A stretch of DNA of 64,000 nt from Plotosus lineatus (lineage: Eukaryota > Chordata > Actinopteri > Siluriformes > Plotosidae): positions 69,725,001 through 69,789,000 of the forward strand of contig CM045733.1 in assembly GCA_024760905.1 (NCBI GenBank), written 5' to 3'. This document shows, piece after piece, positions 1-13,000 of the stretch. The notes below the pieces were generated by a model. The model was not told the origin of the DNA. It saw only the letters and a program-made list of their open reading frames with translations, and searched no databases. Both the position numbers and the translations under genes were made by a program. Within the stretch, counting starts at the first letter, position 1; each line of letters opens with the position of its first letter.

Positions 1-3000
1 ATGTAGTTGCTTCTTTAATGAATTGATTGACAGTAGTACAGGTCATCTATCGTTGCTGATATACCAATACTACACCAATTGATGTACCAAGAAAGTATAA
101 TTACAAAAGGAAAAAGGGCTGAGTAATTACTTTGTACTCAAATTGCTAAAAAAAAAAAAAAAAAGCCATCCTCATCTGAATTTTTTTTTTTTAACTGGAA
201 TTGCTTTATTTTTCTTTCTCTATGTAAATATCAAATGTTCACATAATAAATTGATTTGGTAAATTAGTTTATAAACATTTTTTTCCACTCCTGAGGCTCC
301 TGTTGATCCTCGTTCCTAAATCAGCCTTTGTCAAACCGGCACCGCAGATTTTATTGGAAGTTGATGTATTTTATTTCTGTATGAAGCCAAAAAAGCAACA
401 CAGCACCACCTGTTTATATTCTTACATGTTTTGAGCGCAAAGGTGTGCGAGTTTTCTGTTGGGGCCTTATTCTTTTTTGTTGCCTACTCTCTCGTGGGGT
501 AGCAGTCGGGCTTGTTTGTGTTGTTGCCCAGGCCAGATGGGACTTGGTTAGCTGCCCCTTGGCTTCACACATTGTTGCCTCAGGCAGCAACTACATGCAA
601 AACAAGCTCTTGAACAGTGCTTGGCCACATGCAAAACTCAACGAGATTGCTTCCAGAGATTGGTAAAGAGAAAGATTAGGAGTAAATAATTTTGCATATA
701 GTTTGGTATGCTCATGGACAACAGCACCGAACTGGTGCGAGGGATGTTTTTAAAGAAATTTATTTACCAAATAAATATGTTTTCTTTTATATTTGAGAAA
801 CTCGATTTCTTCAAAAAGACTCCAGAGACATCACAGTGACTTAAAAATAAAGCAGTATAAAGAACATTTGGCATTTACGACTGCCACTGGTGATGAAAAG
901 AGGTACTTTGGCAAAAAATGGAGAGCAATTTAAATGTCATATTTAATTGTTCGCCCAGTATGTATAGACACATGGGTATTTTTAGAATAAAGTCAACTGT
1001 CTCTCCAGGCTCATAGTGTTTGTACATTTGAACAGGATAAGAAAACGCAGATGGTGGTTTATTTACCTCCTTTCTGAATTTGTTGTTTTACCTATTTACT
1101 CTGGGGGTGAAAGGATTGCACAATGTGCATCTTTATTAGAGAAATAAATACTTTGTTGCACTAATTTTTAATATGTCTTTGGGTTTCTGACATTAACACA
1201 TTTAGATCACACTAAATTCTACATACAGAGTAAACGTGCAGCATACTCAACATTATCCCATATGACCCTGAGCGAGTTTCAAGTGAACATAATTTCTTTT
1301 GGATATTTCAACACTCACCAAGACAGAATTCAAGTTACAAAATAATATTTTATAAAGTTTATAATAAAGTTATAAAATAACTTTTGGGTGTAACTTGGTA
1401 TCTGCCTGTATTCATTCCAGGCTTCAAAACAACAACATGAACATTTTATTCAAAGTTATTCAAGCTCGATAATGTTGATTTTGGCACAGGGGCTTTTTTC
1501 TTTGACAGCAGCCTCTCAGTCTACAACGATGTAAAATTCACTTGAGCGTAGACAGTGACACCAGTGTTCGAGCATCTTCCAGTTCATGACAGACAAGAAT
1601 AGTTCTGACCATCTAAATCAATTTCCTCTCAACTAAGGGTGACAGTTTGGGTCTTCTTCCAGACCTTGACAAAGTGGCTACACTTCATAATAACTTTTAC
1701 TTGTCAAGCTAACCCTTCTAATGTTGGCACAGTGAATATACCAGCTGTAGTCAGTCATGATCACTAACAAAGTTAAATAAAATAAAAAGGTATTTTGGAA
1801 CTTTCAGCACCACCAACTTAAAGTGAGTGGAAGTATAGTTTTGACACAGTGAAGATATGCTTTAAATAATTTCCAAATTGTGGAATGAATTTTTGGATTT
1901 TTAACCCCCCCCCCCGAATGTAATAAATGATGGATACTCATGCCGTCCCAGAAACAGTCATTTAAAAAAAGCATAAAGTCCAACACTATATGATATACAG
2001 TGCTTTAGCACAGCAGCCGCAGCTTTATAGATAGAATTTGTACTCCAGGTTCTTAATGAATAGAGTTCATACATGAACTTAATGTTTGATACACATCAAA
2101 CACAATAGCTCAGTCACACACTTACTTCTCCATCTTCTTCATTTCCAGCCCATTTCTTTTTTCACTACATTTATTTGCTTTAATCACTTTTCATTTTCTT
2201 AATCAAACTTCTTATCATGCTTTCTTTCCATCTGTTAGCAGCATTTATGTTCTCTAATTCACCACTATTATTTGAAAAGATTGCATTTTGCTTGTAGGAG
2301 TTACTATATGTAGCTCATTAATGTTATATTTAGCTTTTTATATTCCCCCCCCCCCATTTTTCTCATCCAATATTAAATGTGGCCAATTCCTCTCCATCAG
2401 ATATGCCTCCCTAACACACAAACACCACCAACCAGTGGGAGGCAAGAGTAAGCAAGTGAGAAACATGATGCTTGCTGCCTGCATCTTTCCAAGTTGCTGT
2501 GTATGCATATTAAGGGACTATTCACCCCCCCTGGTATACATGACTTCATAGAGTCCGATGATTGGCTGGTGACTGCTTCAAGTGACCGGGAGGTGGGCGT
2601 ATGCTATCCTCCTTCGAAAGCGTAGCCAATCAGCTCCCATGGTCATGGAGGCCACCGTCATACGAATGGCTACATGCATGCATCAAACTGAATACGGACT
2701 GACAATCTCCAGGATTGTCAATGCATCACTTAGGAGCACCTTTTTGCATTTTTAAAATATGATTGGATGAGTTTGACACTTAATTGTTCACAGGTCTTTT
2801 TTCCTGTAGTGTTTCAGCCAGTTCTTTTTTGTTTAACATTATTTAAAATACTTGTTACATACAAAATATTATAATCACAGTATATCTTACCTGTCCGAGT
2901 GAATTTGACGGAGCGTACGTGTTTACTACTGAAGATGGATCAGACTGTACAGTAATGAGATAAAATTGGGGTAAAATCTTCAGTCTTAGGATTTTCTGTC

Positions 3001-5263
3001 ACTTTAGACAGTGATGGCCATCACAGTCATTACTGATGGGATTCTCGCAAAATATCCATCCAGAAAAGAGTTTTCAGTTTTAACCAGTCAAAGCAGCCAC
3101 TGTGTATTATCACTTCCAAAAGCAACCAAACTTGTTGATGATGTTTTGAGTTGGCGTCTCAGTTCATCCAGATGCGTTGTCATCATTCTGACTGTATATC
3201 ACATGGTGATGGACAGAACTACTGCTTGCATTACTTTTGAGATGCAATCACCTATTGGGAAGATGCAGACGACAGTGAATTCACTCGTATTCCAACTGCA
3301 TATTCTAACAGTATTTTTAATCCACCCTATACTCAAAAAAAAAAAAACCAATCTAGACAAAATGGCAGCTTTGAAAACTGGGAAGTGAGGAGAATTCAGC
3401 ATTCAAAAGCATTAAGTGGAAAATCTCTTTTACAGATGGCTCTAAGGTATGGCCAGCCCTAAACATATTAATTACTAACTGGGTCACTTTGCTGACAGGG
3501 CTGAAGAATTGGGTGGCGTTGTGCATATCCACCCACTTTGCCTGACTATGCAATATTAAAACAAAAGGATTGCTTTCCGATTAACATATACAGATGCCTC
3601 AGTAATTTCACAGAATTAGTATAAAACTTTAGTCCATTGATATCTGATTGTTTTGTGTTTAGGTTGATCACAATGGCTATTATGGGGCTCTGAGTTTTAC
3701 ACTTGTATTAGCTTTTGTTGCAACACTATGATGTATTTCCCAGTCTTAACATGTGGCTGTGTTGTGGGAGAGTTTGTATTTTTTAAAGTCTCTCCCAAGA
3801 CCCATTGACTCCCAATCTAATGTCTCTTCTCCACATCATTCAGACATGCAGTGTTCAAAAACAATATCCCTGACATGCAGGACGCATTGTGGGCAATACA
3901 GAGTGAACCAGGTAGAAATGGACAACTAGAGAGCTATACTGATCTGTCTGGGGAGACGGTGAACATTTTCGGCTTGGATTTAATTGAAATTCAATGATTC
4001 ACTGTGGTAATAAACAATGTGTAGGTTAATTAAACTCGCTAATGGATTTGGGGATTTTTAGTGGTTCTGTACTGGTTGTTGGTGTTCAGGGGAGGAGCAG
4101 CACAAGATACTCAGACTTGAATCTGAGATGCATTTCGGACTGCCCTTCACTCGGCGCTCACGATGTGGTGTTTTCCCCCCCACTCATCGTGTTCAGTCCT
4201 ATAAATTGAGACTCTTCTGCTTCTTTCATCTTGGTGTTCTTATTCTCACTTTCCTTGTAGTCTACCCTTACCTAACCCTCCTTTTATCTTTTCCTATTGT
4301 TTTCCTGCACAATCGATTTTATTAAGCGTTAGTGAGAATATAATGCTGGGACATAATGAAAGTTTGTCACGGTACATGCTCTGATTTTTACCCCTAACTT
4401 TATGTACCAACATGAGAGTGTCACAGCAATTCACCATGTTTACGATAGCAATGAGCATATATTTTTTATACTAAGTTCTTGGTGCGTGAATATTGAGGCA
4501 GGGCCCCCCTTTTTTATAATAGGTGTTAAAACTATGCCCATCGTGTGCATTTATTGCAACTATTGGGGAGTCATGCAGTGATGTCGACTTAACTGCACTT
4601 TCAGCACCAGTCTTTTACTCAAATCCTTTTGTGATTATTTGTCGATACCAATCAATGTGGATGGGTTCAACCAGAGCAAATTCTTGTGAGTTACTTCTTT
4701 ATTGAAGCCAGGTGTGTGAAGAAGGATATACAAATAAAGCTGATACTAAATTGAATATCATAATAATATAATTTGTCCTCAAGCAGGGTTAGTGAAAACA
4801 TCTTATTTGTAACAATTCCTGTAAAATTTAGTGAATCAAGTGTCATTTGTTTTATTGGGACATTTCACATGTAGCTGACTTCGATATAGTACATTAAGTT
4901 TATTGGTATGATCTTTATATGATTTATTATATCTGGTCTTCTCCAAATGATACGACTAAAGTTTTTCATTTTTACTGGTCATTGCATTGTCCACTTTTTA
5001 TATAGTAACATTTAATTAAAGTGCAGGAATGCAGGAAATGTGAAGTCCTGGGGTGGTCCTAAATATTTTGTTTTACTTGTGTGTGCTTTATCATCAGAAG
5101 TCCACATTTTATTCACATCACCAGAACTTTAGATCCTTAGGCAACATTCAAGATGAGGCCATTCAGTATAGTAGTTTGTTTGGACTCGGTAGTTAAAACT
5201 ATGCTTTATAAAACTGCACATGGAAAAGATTTGATTAATGTGCTCTGTGTGCTTGTATGTTAC

Positions 5264-5266
<3 letters not shown>
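1..5266. other. AT-rich non-coding stretch, no gene recognised
   Basis: I see no exon, RNA gene or recognisable mobile element here. It contains A and T runs (about 150-193), C runs (about 1904-1914 and 2345-2354), and only short unrelated open frames, the longest 125 codons at 3011-3388 without any motif. It is probably intronic if the macrodomain gene further right extends this far upstream. Confidence 0.5.

Positions 5267-5331
<65 letters not shown>
5267..5331. repeat. (TG)n microsatellite
   Basis: Uninterrupted TG dinucleotide of about 32 units. Alternating purine-pyrimidine tracts of this length can adopt Z-DNA. The open frame of repeated Cys-Val across it is an artefact. Confidence 0.97.
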
Positions 5332-5334
<3 letters not shown>

Positions 5335-5549
5335 CTATTTAACCAACCTGTGCACGTAACCCTCCCCATCTCTGCCTTTCAATTTCTCATTTATCGACTG
5401 AGGGAGAGAGAAAGAGAGTAAAAGTGAGGCAGAAGCCAGATGGAGAAGGAAAGCGAAGAAGGAAGATTGATGAATCCATTGTAAAGAAATTTCTAGGTAA
5501 AAATTACTGTTATACCAAATAGGGTTTAAGCCCAACAGAGCCTGAATTC

Positions 5550-5560
5550 AACACACACAC

Positions 5561-5592
<32 letters not shown>
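5550..5592. repeat. (AC)n microsatellite
   Basis: AC dinucleotide of about 21 units with one internal G interruption. The 220 bases between this tract and the TG tract to its left, and the sequence on to 6249, show nothing recognisable. Confidence 0.95.
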
Positions 5593-6248
5593 TTGAAAAC
5601 CAAGTCCATGAAAGAGCATGAAAACTTAATGATTGCTCACGCTGCCTTGCCATTAAATATTACTAAAGTACATCATGAAATAATTATCCTGCAGCAGTTC
5701 ATTATTGATTCAAAGCTGGATTTGATAAATGATGTTGTGATACAGACCTGTATGAACAGTGTTAAACAGTCAGAAGCGTTTATGTCTGATTACTAACTCA
5801 TGAGAATGGTAATTAAAGTTTATATGATTTTTATATTTTATATTTACAGTGTATCGTTTGGACCTTAAAACCGTAGATTTATGGGGACTGTGGCCCAACT
5901 TGTGTGTGGCAGGCAAATATCTATTTGGGCTGCATTTTTATAAAGATATTTTTTGTCACTTTCACCTTTCTTCAATCTGAAACTCCTTAATAAAAACCCT
6001 CTACATCGGGACCACAACCTAATGAGGCTTCAGAGTTTTATATCAAACCTATCTTCGGGGCTCAGTCTAATTATGTGCCATTCATAAAAAGGAGAATGAA
6101 TGTGATTGCTACACCAAAGTGTGTTGTCAGGTATTCTCCACAAAATAGCTTGATGAGAGATGTCTCGAAACCAGGTCTTTTTTTCTCTCTCTCTCCCTCC
6201 GACCTGGTGACAGCACAGATTTTAAACTGCCTGTGGCTCTGAATAGTA

Positions 6249-6355
<107 letters not shown>

Positions 6356-6667
6356 TGAGTGATCTGATGATAATTAGCTAAATGTAATCAAGAATAACTT
6401 AGCAATGGGAGGGGAAAAAATCTGTGGGAGATATACAGACACAGAAGGATGTGACCAGCCTCTCAACGCCAAGCCACACACAGCAGCCTTTTTAGCATGA
6501 ACAAGCACACAGAGAAAGATCGAGAGAGAGCGCAATGGAGAAGGACAGGGAATGACAAGACAGGAGTGTTGAGGGTAAAGGGTAAATAGGATAGAGAGAA
6601 CAGAGATACCAAATTTTGGGGGATTTTCCACCATAGCATTTTCTCAGCACTTGCTTTCTTCAGATAA

Positions 6668-6668
<1 letters not shown>

Positions 6669-6713
<45 letters not shown>

Positions 6714-6812
6714 CCCCTCTCTCCCTCCTTCCGTCAACCTGTATAGGTCACTAGTCAATACACAAACACACATTCACTATTTTTTTTTATTGTTTGTTTG
6801 TTTGTTTGTTTA
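6669..6812. repeat. (CT)n tract and (TTTG)n tract
   Basis: A CT dinucleotide run at 6669-6710 with one CG interruption is followed, after 70 unremarkable bases, by T8 and about five TTTG units (6781-6811). Confidence 0.9.
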
Positions 6813-7104
6813 ATCAATTAACTGTCTTGAGTCTGAATTATGCTTGAGGTTATGTTTATGAATCAAAACCTGAAGGTTGACCTGCCCTTTAGCACTCAAA
6901 GCCAGCTCTTTAGGATCTTCATGTTATTCACTCTCAATGTGATAGACAAGACTGTTTCATTGAGCCATGAACTGTTGCAATGCCCTGTGTCTGCATTCTC
7001 TTTTTAGGGCTCCTAGGACTGTTGTAGTTGTTGCCATCCTGCCATTTTTCATGTTTCTTTTTAGCAGTTTTCCAAGAGTTTTAGCAAAGTTCTGTTTCAT
7101 TTGT

Positions 7105-7416
7105 CAGTGGTGACACGGTGGCGATGTGCTGGATTACCGATCCCAAGGTTGGGGGTTCAAGCCCCACTATCAAGAGTTGTCGCTGCTGTCTACCCCCGGT
7201 GCAGCTTAACTGGGTTATCAAAAGCTAGCCATGTCTCTCGCTGTGGTGAGAGGTGTGTAAAAGAAACATTGCTGACTTTCATCAAGAATAGACTACATAG
7301 CCATCCGTGTCTTTCTGCTCTGCGATGACCTGGTGAGCTGTCCAGGGCAAACTCTGCCCTCGCCCAGAGTCGTCTGACCCTAATGAGGATTAAGCGGTAC
7401 AGAAAATGAATGAATG
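7105..7416 (+). mobile_element. tRNA-derived SINE (family 1, TGAA-type tail), intact with TSD
   Basis: A 312-bp SINE. The head has a degenerate A box followed by a good pol III B box (GGTTCAAGCCC, about 7155). The shared family body runs through the GTTATCAAAAGC and GTGAGAG blocks to the CTTTCTGC block near 7318, then changes to a tail holding GAGCTGTCCAGGG and AGGATTAAGCGGTACAGAAAATGAATG. Perfect flanking copies of GTTTCATTTGT at 7094-7104 and 7416-7426 are the target-site duplication. Other copies in the window share this head and body but end differently. Confidence 0.9.
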
Positions 7417-7426
7417 TTTCATTTGT

Positions 7427-9482
7427 TAAAGCATATGGGATTGTACTCTTCTTTATTTGATCCTCTGATGGATTTGATTTCCCATCGTTTTGCGATAGAT
7501 CTGCAGTATTTATCTTCATGGTGTAGACTTAGCTTGTGGTCATTTAGCACTAAAAACATCCTGTTTGGAGGTTTAAGATCTACTTTGCTGTGATGGTGTG
7601 AGAACAAAACAAATGTGATCAGTGAAATACAGTTCAGTCAGCTGCAGCTCAGTTTATCAATTTGGCTAATCTATTTTATTTGTTAATTGCTAATCCATCT
7701 TTTTATATGATGTAAACTAATGAAATTGGGAATTCAAACTTGTGATTTTAAACAGCTTTAGGACAAACAAGTAGCTGGGGGCAACTTTTTAAACCAAGTC
7801 GTATTGTCTGAGAAGGGTCAAGATGAAAAGCACTACAGTGTTCTGTTTTTGCACATGGCTAGCCCTGGTATTAACGCATGGCTATTTGTATATCAGTAGA
7901 AATATTTGTAACTACGAAGACATGTAGTTAGTATCCTCAATAAAATTTCACTCGCATCTCAAACTTGTATTTAATGATGACACAGCATAAAATTTTGAGT
8001 AGCAGGGAGTATTCATTAAATTTATGCAGAGAATTCAGGAGCATGTTTGTTTTATTTTTTTCCTGCAACTAATCACAGATGAACAAAATTAAAGGTAAGT
8101 AGACTTGTGCTGTAATGCAGGACTGATTGTGTTATCCTGAAAATCCCAAAAAAACCACAATCACATTGGGCATGTTTCGTGTACAGACTGGGAAGTGTGT
8201 GTGATTTTTAGAATATACGAAGATTGGTAAAGTGCTTTTTGCTGTTCGGACTCATGAACAGTTAGTGCTAGGGTAACCAGCTTTTTTTGAATTTTCATTT
8301 CAGTTGATTTTGTAAATTTAATTTTTCAGTGAGATGCTGCTATATGTAACATTAACGTTCTTTGTAGTGTCTTTTGAGAAAAGTATAAAAAAATTCATAT
8401 TGGAACATGGCTGTTGTGCACAGGGTCTGTATTGTTAATTTTCATTACAACAAATCAAATTCAGTCGGATTTTAGAACAAGTGCTAAATAATGTGCACTG
8501 ATCTTAAATCAGTGTCCATACACTGTAGTATTCCATATTTGTAGTTGTTCAATCAAGTGAACTGTATTACTAAGGCGGTAGTGGGAGCTGTGGATCCAAA
8601 AGAATGGATGTAAACAGTAAGATGCAGGGAACTGGTTCTGGTATTTGATGGCTGCAGTGGGTGCTGTCGGTGGATACTGATTTAAAAAAAAAAAACAACC
8701 TGAACCAGCATGTTGTCTGCATCACGACTACTTCTACCAAGCTCGCTAGCAGCTCCTGTGTACTCACCCAAAACATCATTCAAATTTAGCTCTTCCCTGT
8801 CTCTAAAGTCGGGGTTGACTTTCACTTTGAACTGGAGCAGGATATTTTCCCTGTACCGGTCCATTCTTGACAGATTATAGTGTGCAGAGTTATAGCCATA
8901 ACTTGCATGCACAGGTACCTGTTACAAGTGATGATGAATGTACTTTCTCACCTGATCACATTCTGGAATGTCGCGTTATCCGAGACTAACTTGCAAGGCC
9001 AATGGGACCAGACCAATATACATTTCTAATCCCATTGTATTAATGCCAGATGATTCCAGTCTGAAAGTTTGTACTTAAAATTTCTTTTCCATTTTGGATT
9101 TACACAGCTTAATGTGGATATAGCCTTACTTTATGTTTAAATTTATATTCCAAGATTTAAGAAGAGAGCTATACTGTGTTAGTGAATGTAGAGATGACTG
9201 CACTTGCACTTATACACTCCATACACACCAGCTCCTTTCAACCACTGTATGCTTCGGCTGGTGCACATTATTTTCCCTTCACCTCCGGCTGAACCCTGAA
9301 GTCTGTGTAGTAAAAGTAAATATGTGCTCTCCCTCACAACATTCAGGTACAGATATGGTACTGCTCAAATAGAGCAATGTTCATGGTGGAGTGACTGAAT
9401 TTATCACTAGATTGGTTTGTTTCTGTCTTTTGCTTGATTAAAAATTATGATTTAACATTTTATTATTTACTCAGCAGCATTT
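7427..9482. other. Unique non-coding sequence, nothing recognised
   Basis: Mixed-composition sequence with small open frames under 80 codons. I found no splice-bounded exon, repeat family or RNA gene. Confidence 0.45.
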
Positions 9483-10262
9483 TCTTTCATATTTCGCATT
9501 ATAGACACGTCCGAGAACCAGTCAGTATCTATTGTGTCCATTTGCCTCACACGATGCAAGACATTTCCTTAACATGGAGTTGATCAAGTTGTTGATTGTG
9601 GCCCGTGGAATGTTAGTTGACTCCTCTTCAGTAGCTTTGCAAAGTTGCTGGATGTTGGTAGGAAGTGGAACATGCTGTTGTAAATGCCGACTCAGAATAT
9701 CCCAAACATTATCAATGGGTGCGAGGTCCGATTAGTATCCTGGTCTCAGGATCTCGTCATGGTATCTCTGCATTCAAAATGCCAGCAAAAAAAAGGCACC
9801 TGTGTTCGTTGCCCATAAGATAACTTTGGTTATCAAAGGCCGACCATGTCTCGCACTGTCTATGGTGAGAGGTTCATATAAAAGAACCATTGCTGACTTT
9901 CGTAAAGAGTAGCTGCAAAGCCGTCAGCGTGTTTCTGCCCCTTGCTAAAGACTTGTGTCAGGAAGGGCAACCAATGTAAAAACCTATGCCAAATCAAACG
10001 TGCAAATCAGATGATTCGCTATGGCAACCCCTGAAAAAGGGGAAAAGCCAAAAGGAAAAGAAGTTTGTTGCCCATAACATATGCCTGCCCATTACATAGC
10101 CCATCACCACCATGGGCCACTTGATCCACAACATTGACGTCAGCATCTGCTCACCCACGCATGCTGTCTGATATCTGCCTTGTACAGTGATACCTGGGCT
10201 TCATACGTGAACACCTCTCCTACATGCCAGACCCAATGGAATATGAGCATTTTCCGAATCAA
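9483..10262 (-). mobile_element. Tc1-like transposon remnant (family C), interrupted by a SINE
   Basis: Read on the minus strand, the sequence resembles part of a Tc1/mariner transposase of a family common in teleosts. Recognisable blocks lie at 9490-9770 and 10085-10262. It carries stops and frameshifts, and neither terminal inverted repeat is visible. The left block covers the C-terminal half of the transposase and the right block the more central part. A 244-bp SINE lies between them. On the right the remnant stops abruptly at a TG/TA microsatellite. Confidence 0.72.
9823..10066 (+). mobile_element. 5'-truncated SINE (family 1, RTE-type tail) with TSD
   Basis: Only the family body (GGTTATCAAAGGCCGACC onward) and the 3' tail are present; the tRNA-like head is missing. 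The tail ends with ATGGCAACCCCTG and then an AAAAGGAAAAGAAG stretch, matching the 3' end of the LINE at 26.9-28.8 kb. Flanking copies of GTTGCCCATAASATA (9808-9822 and 10067-10081, one mismatch) are the target duplication, showing insertion into the surrounding Tc1 remnant. Confidence 0.88.
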
Positions 10263-10289
10263 GTCAATCATGATGACAAACTACAGTTT

Positions 10290-10416
<127 letters not shown>

Positions 10417-10419
10417 TAT

Positions 10420-11201
10420 ATTGGGGATGATCAAGATAATTCTTGGCAAAAGTGAGTCGTGCCTTGATATTCTTTTTTTGTGAAGAATTGGATGCCCTTT
10501 TTGCTGAGTGTCTTTCTGATGGTGGAGTCATGAACATTGACATTAACTGAGGCAGGTGAGGCTTGTAGTTGTTTAGAAGTGGTTTTTGGATCCTTTGTGA
10601 CTTCTCCGGTTAGGCTCCACCGTGCTCTTGGAGTAATTTTGGTAGGTCGGCCACTCCTGGGAAGGGTCACCACTCTGCCATGCCTTCTCTATTTATGGAT
10701 AATGGCTCTGACAGTCCCAGTCTGGAGTCCCAAAGATTTACCAATGACTTGGTATCCTTTCCCAGACTGAGACATCTCTATAATCTTCTTTCTTGTTTGC
10801 TCTTGAAGCTCACTGGATCACGGCATGATGATGTTTGTTCAGTATGGCCTACCTCATCTTGTCAAACAGGTTTTCTGTGAGGGATCTCCTGATTGGAAAT
10901 GTCTGGTAGCAATCCAGGTCTGGATATGGCCAGGAAATTCAACTCAGTTTTCCCCAATAAAAGGATTAATCACAATTACCTCACCTTTTCACAATCAATT
11001 CTTCACAGAGATTCATGTAGGTTTGGATAGGATTTTATTATTAACAAATAAAATCACAACAGCATTTTTTTGAATACTTGAGTTATCTTTGTGTAATGTT
11101 TAGATTTGTTTGATGATCTGAAAATGTTAAGTGTGACAAAGGTGCAAAAAAGTAAAAAAAAAAAATCAGTAAGGGGGGGGGGGGACTTTTGCACAGCATT
11201 G
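10420..11201 (-). mobile_element. Tc1-like transposon (family A), C-terminal half missing
   Basis: A minus-strand Tc1 element. Its 5' terminal repeat is at the right edge (read from 11201 leftward: CAATGCTGTGCAAAAGTCCC), abutting a TA. A remnant of the transposase N-terminal helix-turn-helix region lies in frame at 10431-10673, with RSGRPTKITPRA followed by VTKDPKTTSKQLQ and HDSTIRKTL. The catalytic DDE half is absent, the element breaking off at the microsatellite on its left. It is the same family as the element at 26597-30089. The G run at 11174-11184 and A run just before it lie inside the terminal repeat region. Confidence 0.85.
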
Positions 11202-11211
11202 TACACACACA

Positions 11212-11215
<4 letters not shown>

Positions 11216-11267
<52 letters not shown>
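11216..11267. repeat. (TA)n(TG)n microsatellite
   Basis: About 17 TA units followed by 8 TG units, immediately beside the Tc1 terminal repeat. The AT-rich sequence from here to 11691 shows nothing else recognisable. Confidence 0.94.
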
Positions 11268-11691
11268 AATTATTACTATAATAGTATTAAAATTCCTATA
11301 ATATTAAGTTAATATTGTACATTTTGCTTTAGTATTGACCCAAAAATGTTTCACATTTCAAAGGTAAATAAAACAAAAACATTAAACATAATCAAATTAT
11401 TATTTGCACACATGAAACATTATTCAAACACTTTTTGTTTGTCAGCATTTGCACACATTTAAACTTGGTTAAACTTGAGACAGGAGAGGTGATGCTGATG
11501 TCGGTTGGTAGACTAATATCAGCATGAACATCTTGAACTTACAGCACTCTATGTGGGGTTTCAGCAAGATCATTGGAAGTGCTGAAGAAAATTGCCCAAT
11601 CGGGAAAATATTCTTCAGCGTGGCTGGCCCGTTCCCCTAAACTCACCCCTTGTAAATTTTTTTTTCTAGTGTTAGACTACATTAGTGTATA

Positions 11692-12154
11692 CAGAGATCC
11701 AGCGCTACTTTGCGCTGCAATTAATGCGGCTTCAGTGCATCGCGGTTTTTTTACAATATTCATCAAATAAAAAATAAGGAAATTAAGGAAAAATGGGGGG
11801 AGTTAAAGAAAATGCCACAAAAACAAGCATAATAATGCAAAAAAAAAACCCTAAACAAACAAAAACTAAAAACAACCCAAAACCTCCCAGCAAAACTACT
11901 TACATTTTTTTGAGGTGCATGTCTGTATGTGTGTGTATTTATATTTTATTTACATCTTATGCATTATTTTTTAATGTTTAATTGTCATTATAAACATTTA
12001 TAGCATTGAATATGTATTTACTGATATTATATACACATATACATGTACGTATACATAAGTTGTCTTGGGGGGTTGGATCCTACTTCACGGATTTCAGTGT
12101 TCGTGGGGGGGGGGATCTCGGTCCCAGTTAACTGTGGAAAGTGAGCGATCCCTG
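11692..12154 (+). mobile_element. pogo/Tigger-type MITE, copy 1 of a pair
   Basis: A 463-bp non-autonomous element flanked by TA (11690-11691 and 12155-12156). The left end CAGAGATCCAGCGCTACTT and the reverse complement of the right end, CAGGGATCGCTCACTTT, are terminal inverted repeats with the CAG start and GCTACTT/CGCGG style of pogo/Tigger elements. The interior is A-rich and non-coding. A second copy lies in opposite orientation at 50537-51009 and aligns along its whole length, which defines the boundaries. The superfamily is inferred from the termini and TA target; no transposase is present. Confidence 0.78.
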
Positions 12155-12383
12155 TACTCATTGTCACCAAACTCTTGGAAGGTCTGAAGGTTGTCATTCA
12201 ACTGGACTAGCCAGTGTTCGACTCAACATGGCCTGTGAAGGCATGATCTGTAAATGTGTCGAGACAATGACGGCCACCATTTGGAGGATGTTATCTTTAA
12301 AGCTTTATGTATTAAAAACTGTATTGAATGAAGTTTCATGTGTGTAAAGAATAAGTTGTTTATCCTGGATTAACTGATTTCAG

Positions 12384-12655
12384 GGTCGAGAGTTGTCACT
12401 GCTGCCCCTCCATTACAGCTAACTGGGTTATCAAAGGCCAGCCATGTCTCTCACTGTCTATTGTGAGAGGCTTGTAAAAGAACCATTATTCACTTTTGTC
12501 GAGAGTAGGCTGCATAGCCGTCAGCATGTTTCTGCCCTACGATGGCCTAGCGAGCTGTCCAGGGTGTACTTTGCCCTCGCCCAAAGCGGGTAAGACGGTT
12601 GCCAGCCTGCTCATAACCCTAACTAGAAATAAGCTGTTCAGAAAATGAATGAATT
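12384..12655 (+). mobile_element. SINE (family 1, TGAA-type tail), head truncated
   Basis: It begins inside the head just before GAGAGTTGTCACTGC, carries the complete body (GGTTATCAAAGGCCAGCC to GTTTCTGCCC), and has the TGAA-type tail with GCGAGCTGTCCAGGGTGTA, ending in AAAATGAATGAA. The A and B boxes are missing. Confidence 0.85.
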
Positions 12656-12754
12656 CATTCATCTTCATTTACCTTTTCAATACGGGACATTTCATTGACT
12701 ACGTAACCTAACAGCCTTTTTAAGTTCTAATGTAAAATTTATGAATGTTGGGGG

Positions 12755-12964
12755 GGGGGTATATATATATATATATATAAAAAAAAAAATTCGAGTGTGT
12801 GTGTGGCCTTGTGTGCAGCTAATTTAATTGCTTGCAGTTACACTGAGTCTACAATAAATGTAAAACTGTCTCACCATTTCCAGTTCAAGCTCTTTTTCCT
12901 CAAACACTTACTTTCTTTTCCATTCAATCACTTTTTGTTCCCTCTTTCTTCTTCTTACACGCAT

Positions 12965-13000
<36 letters not shown>
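12755..13000. repeat. Short (TA)n with A run, and (CA)n tract
   Basis: A G run and about 9 TA units lead into an A run (12749-12789). A CA dinucleotide of about 17 units lies at 12965-12998. Between them is ordinary AT-rich sequence. Confidence 0.88.
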
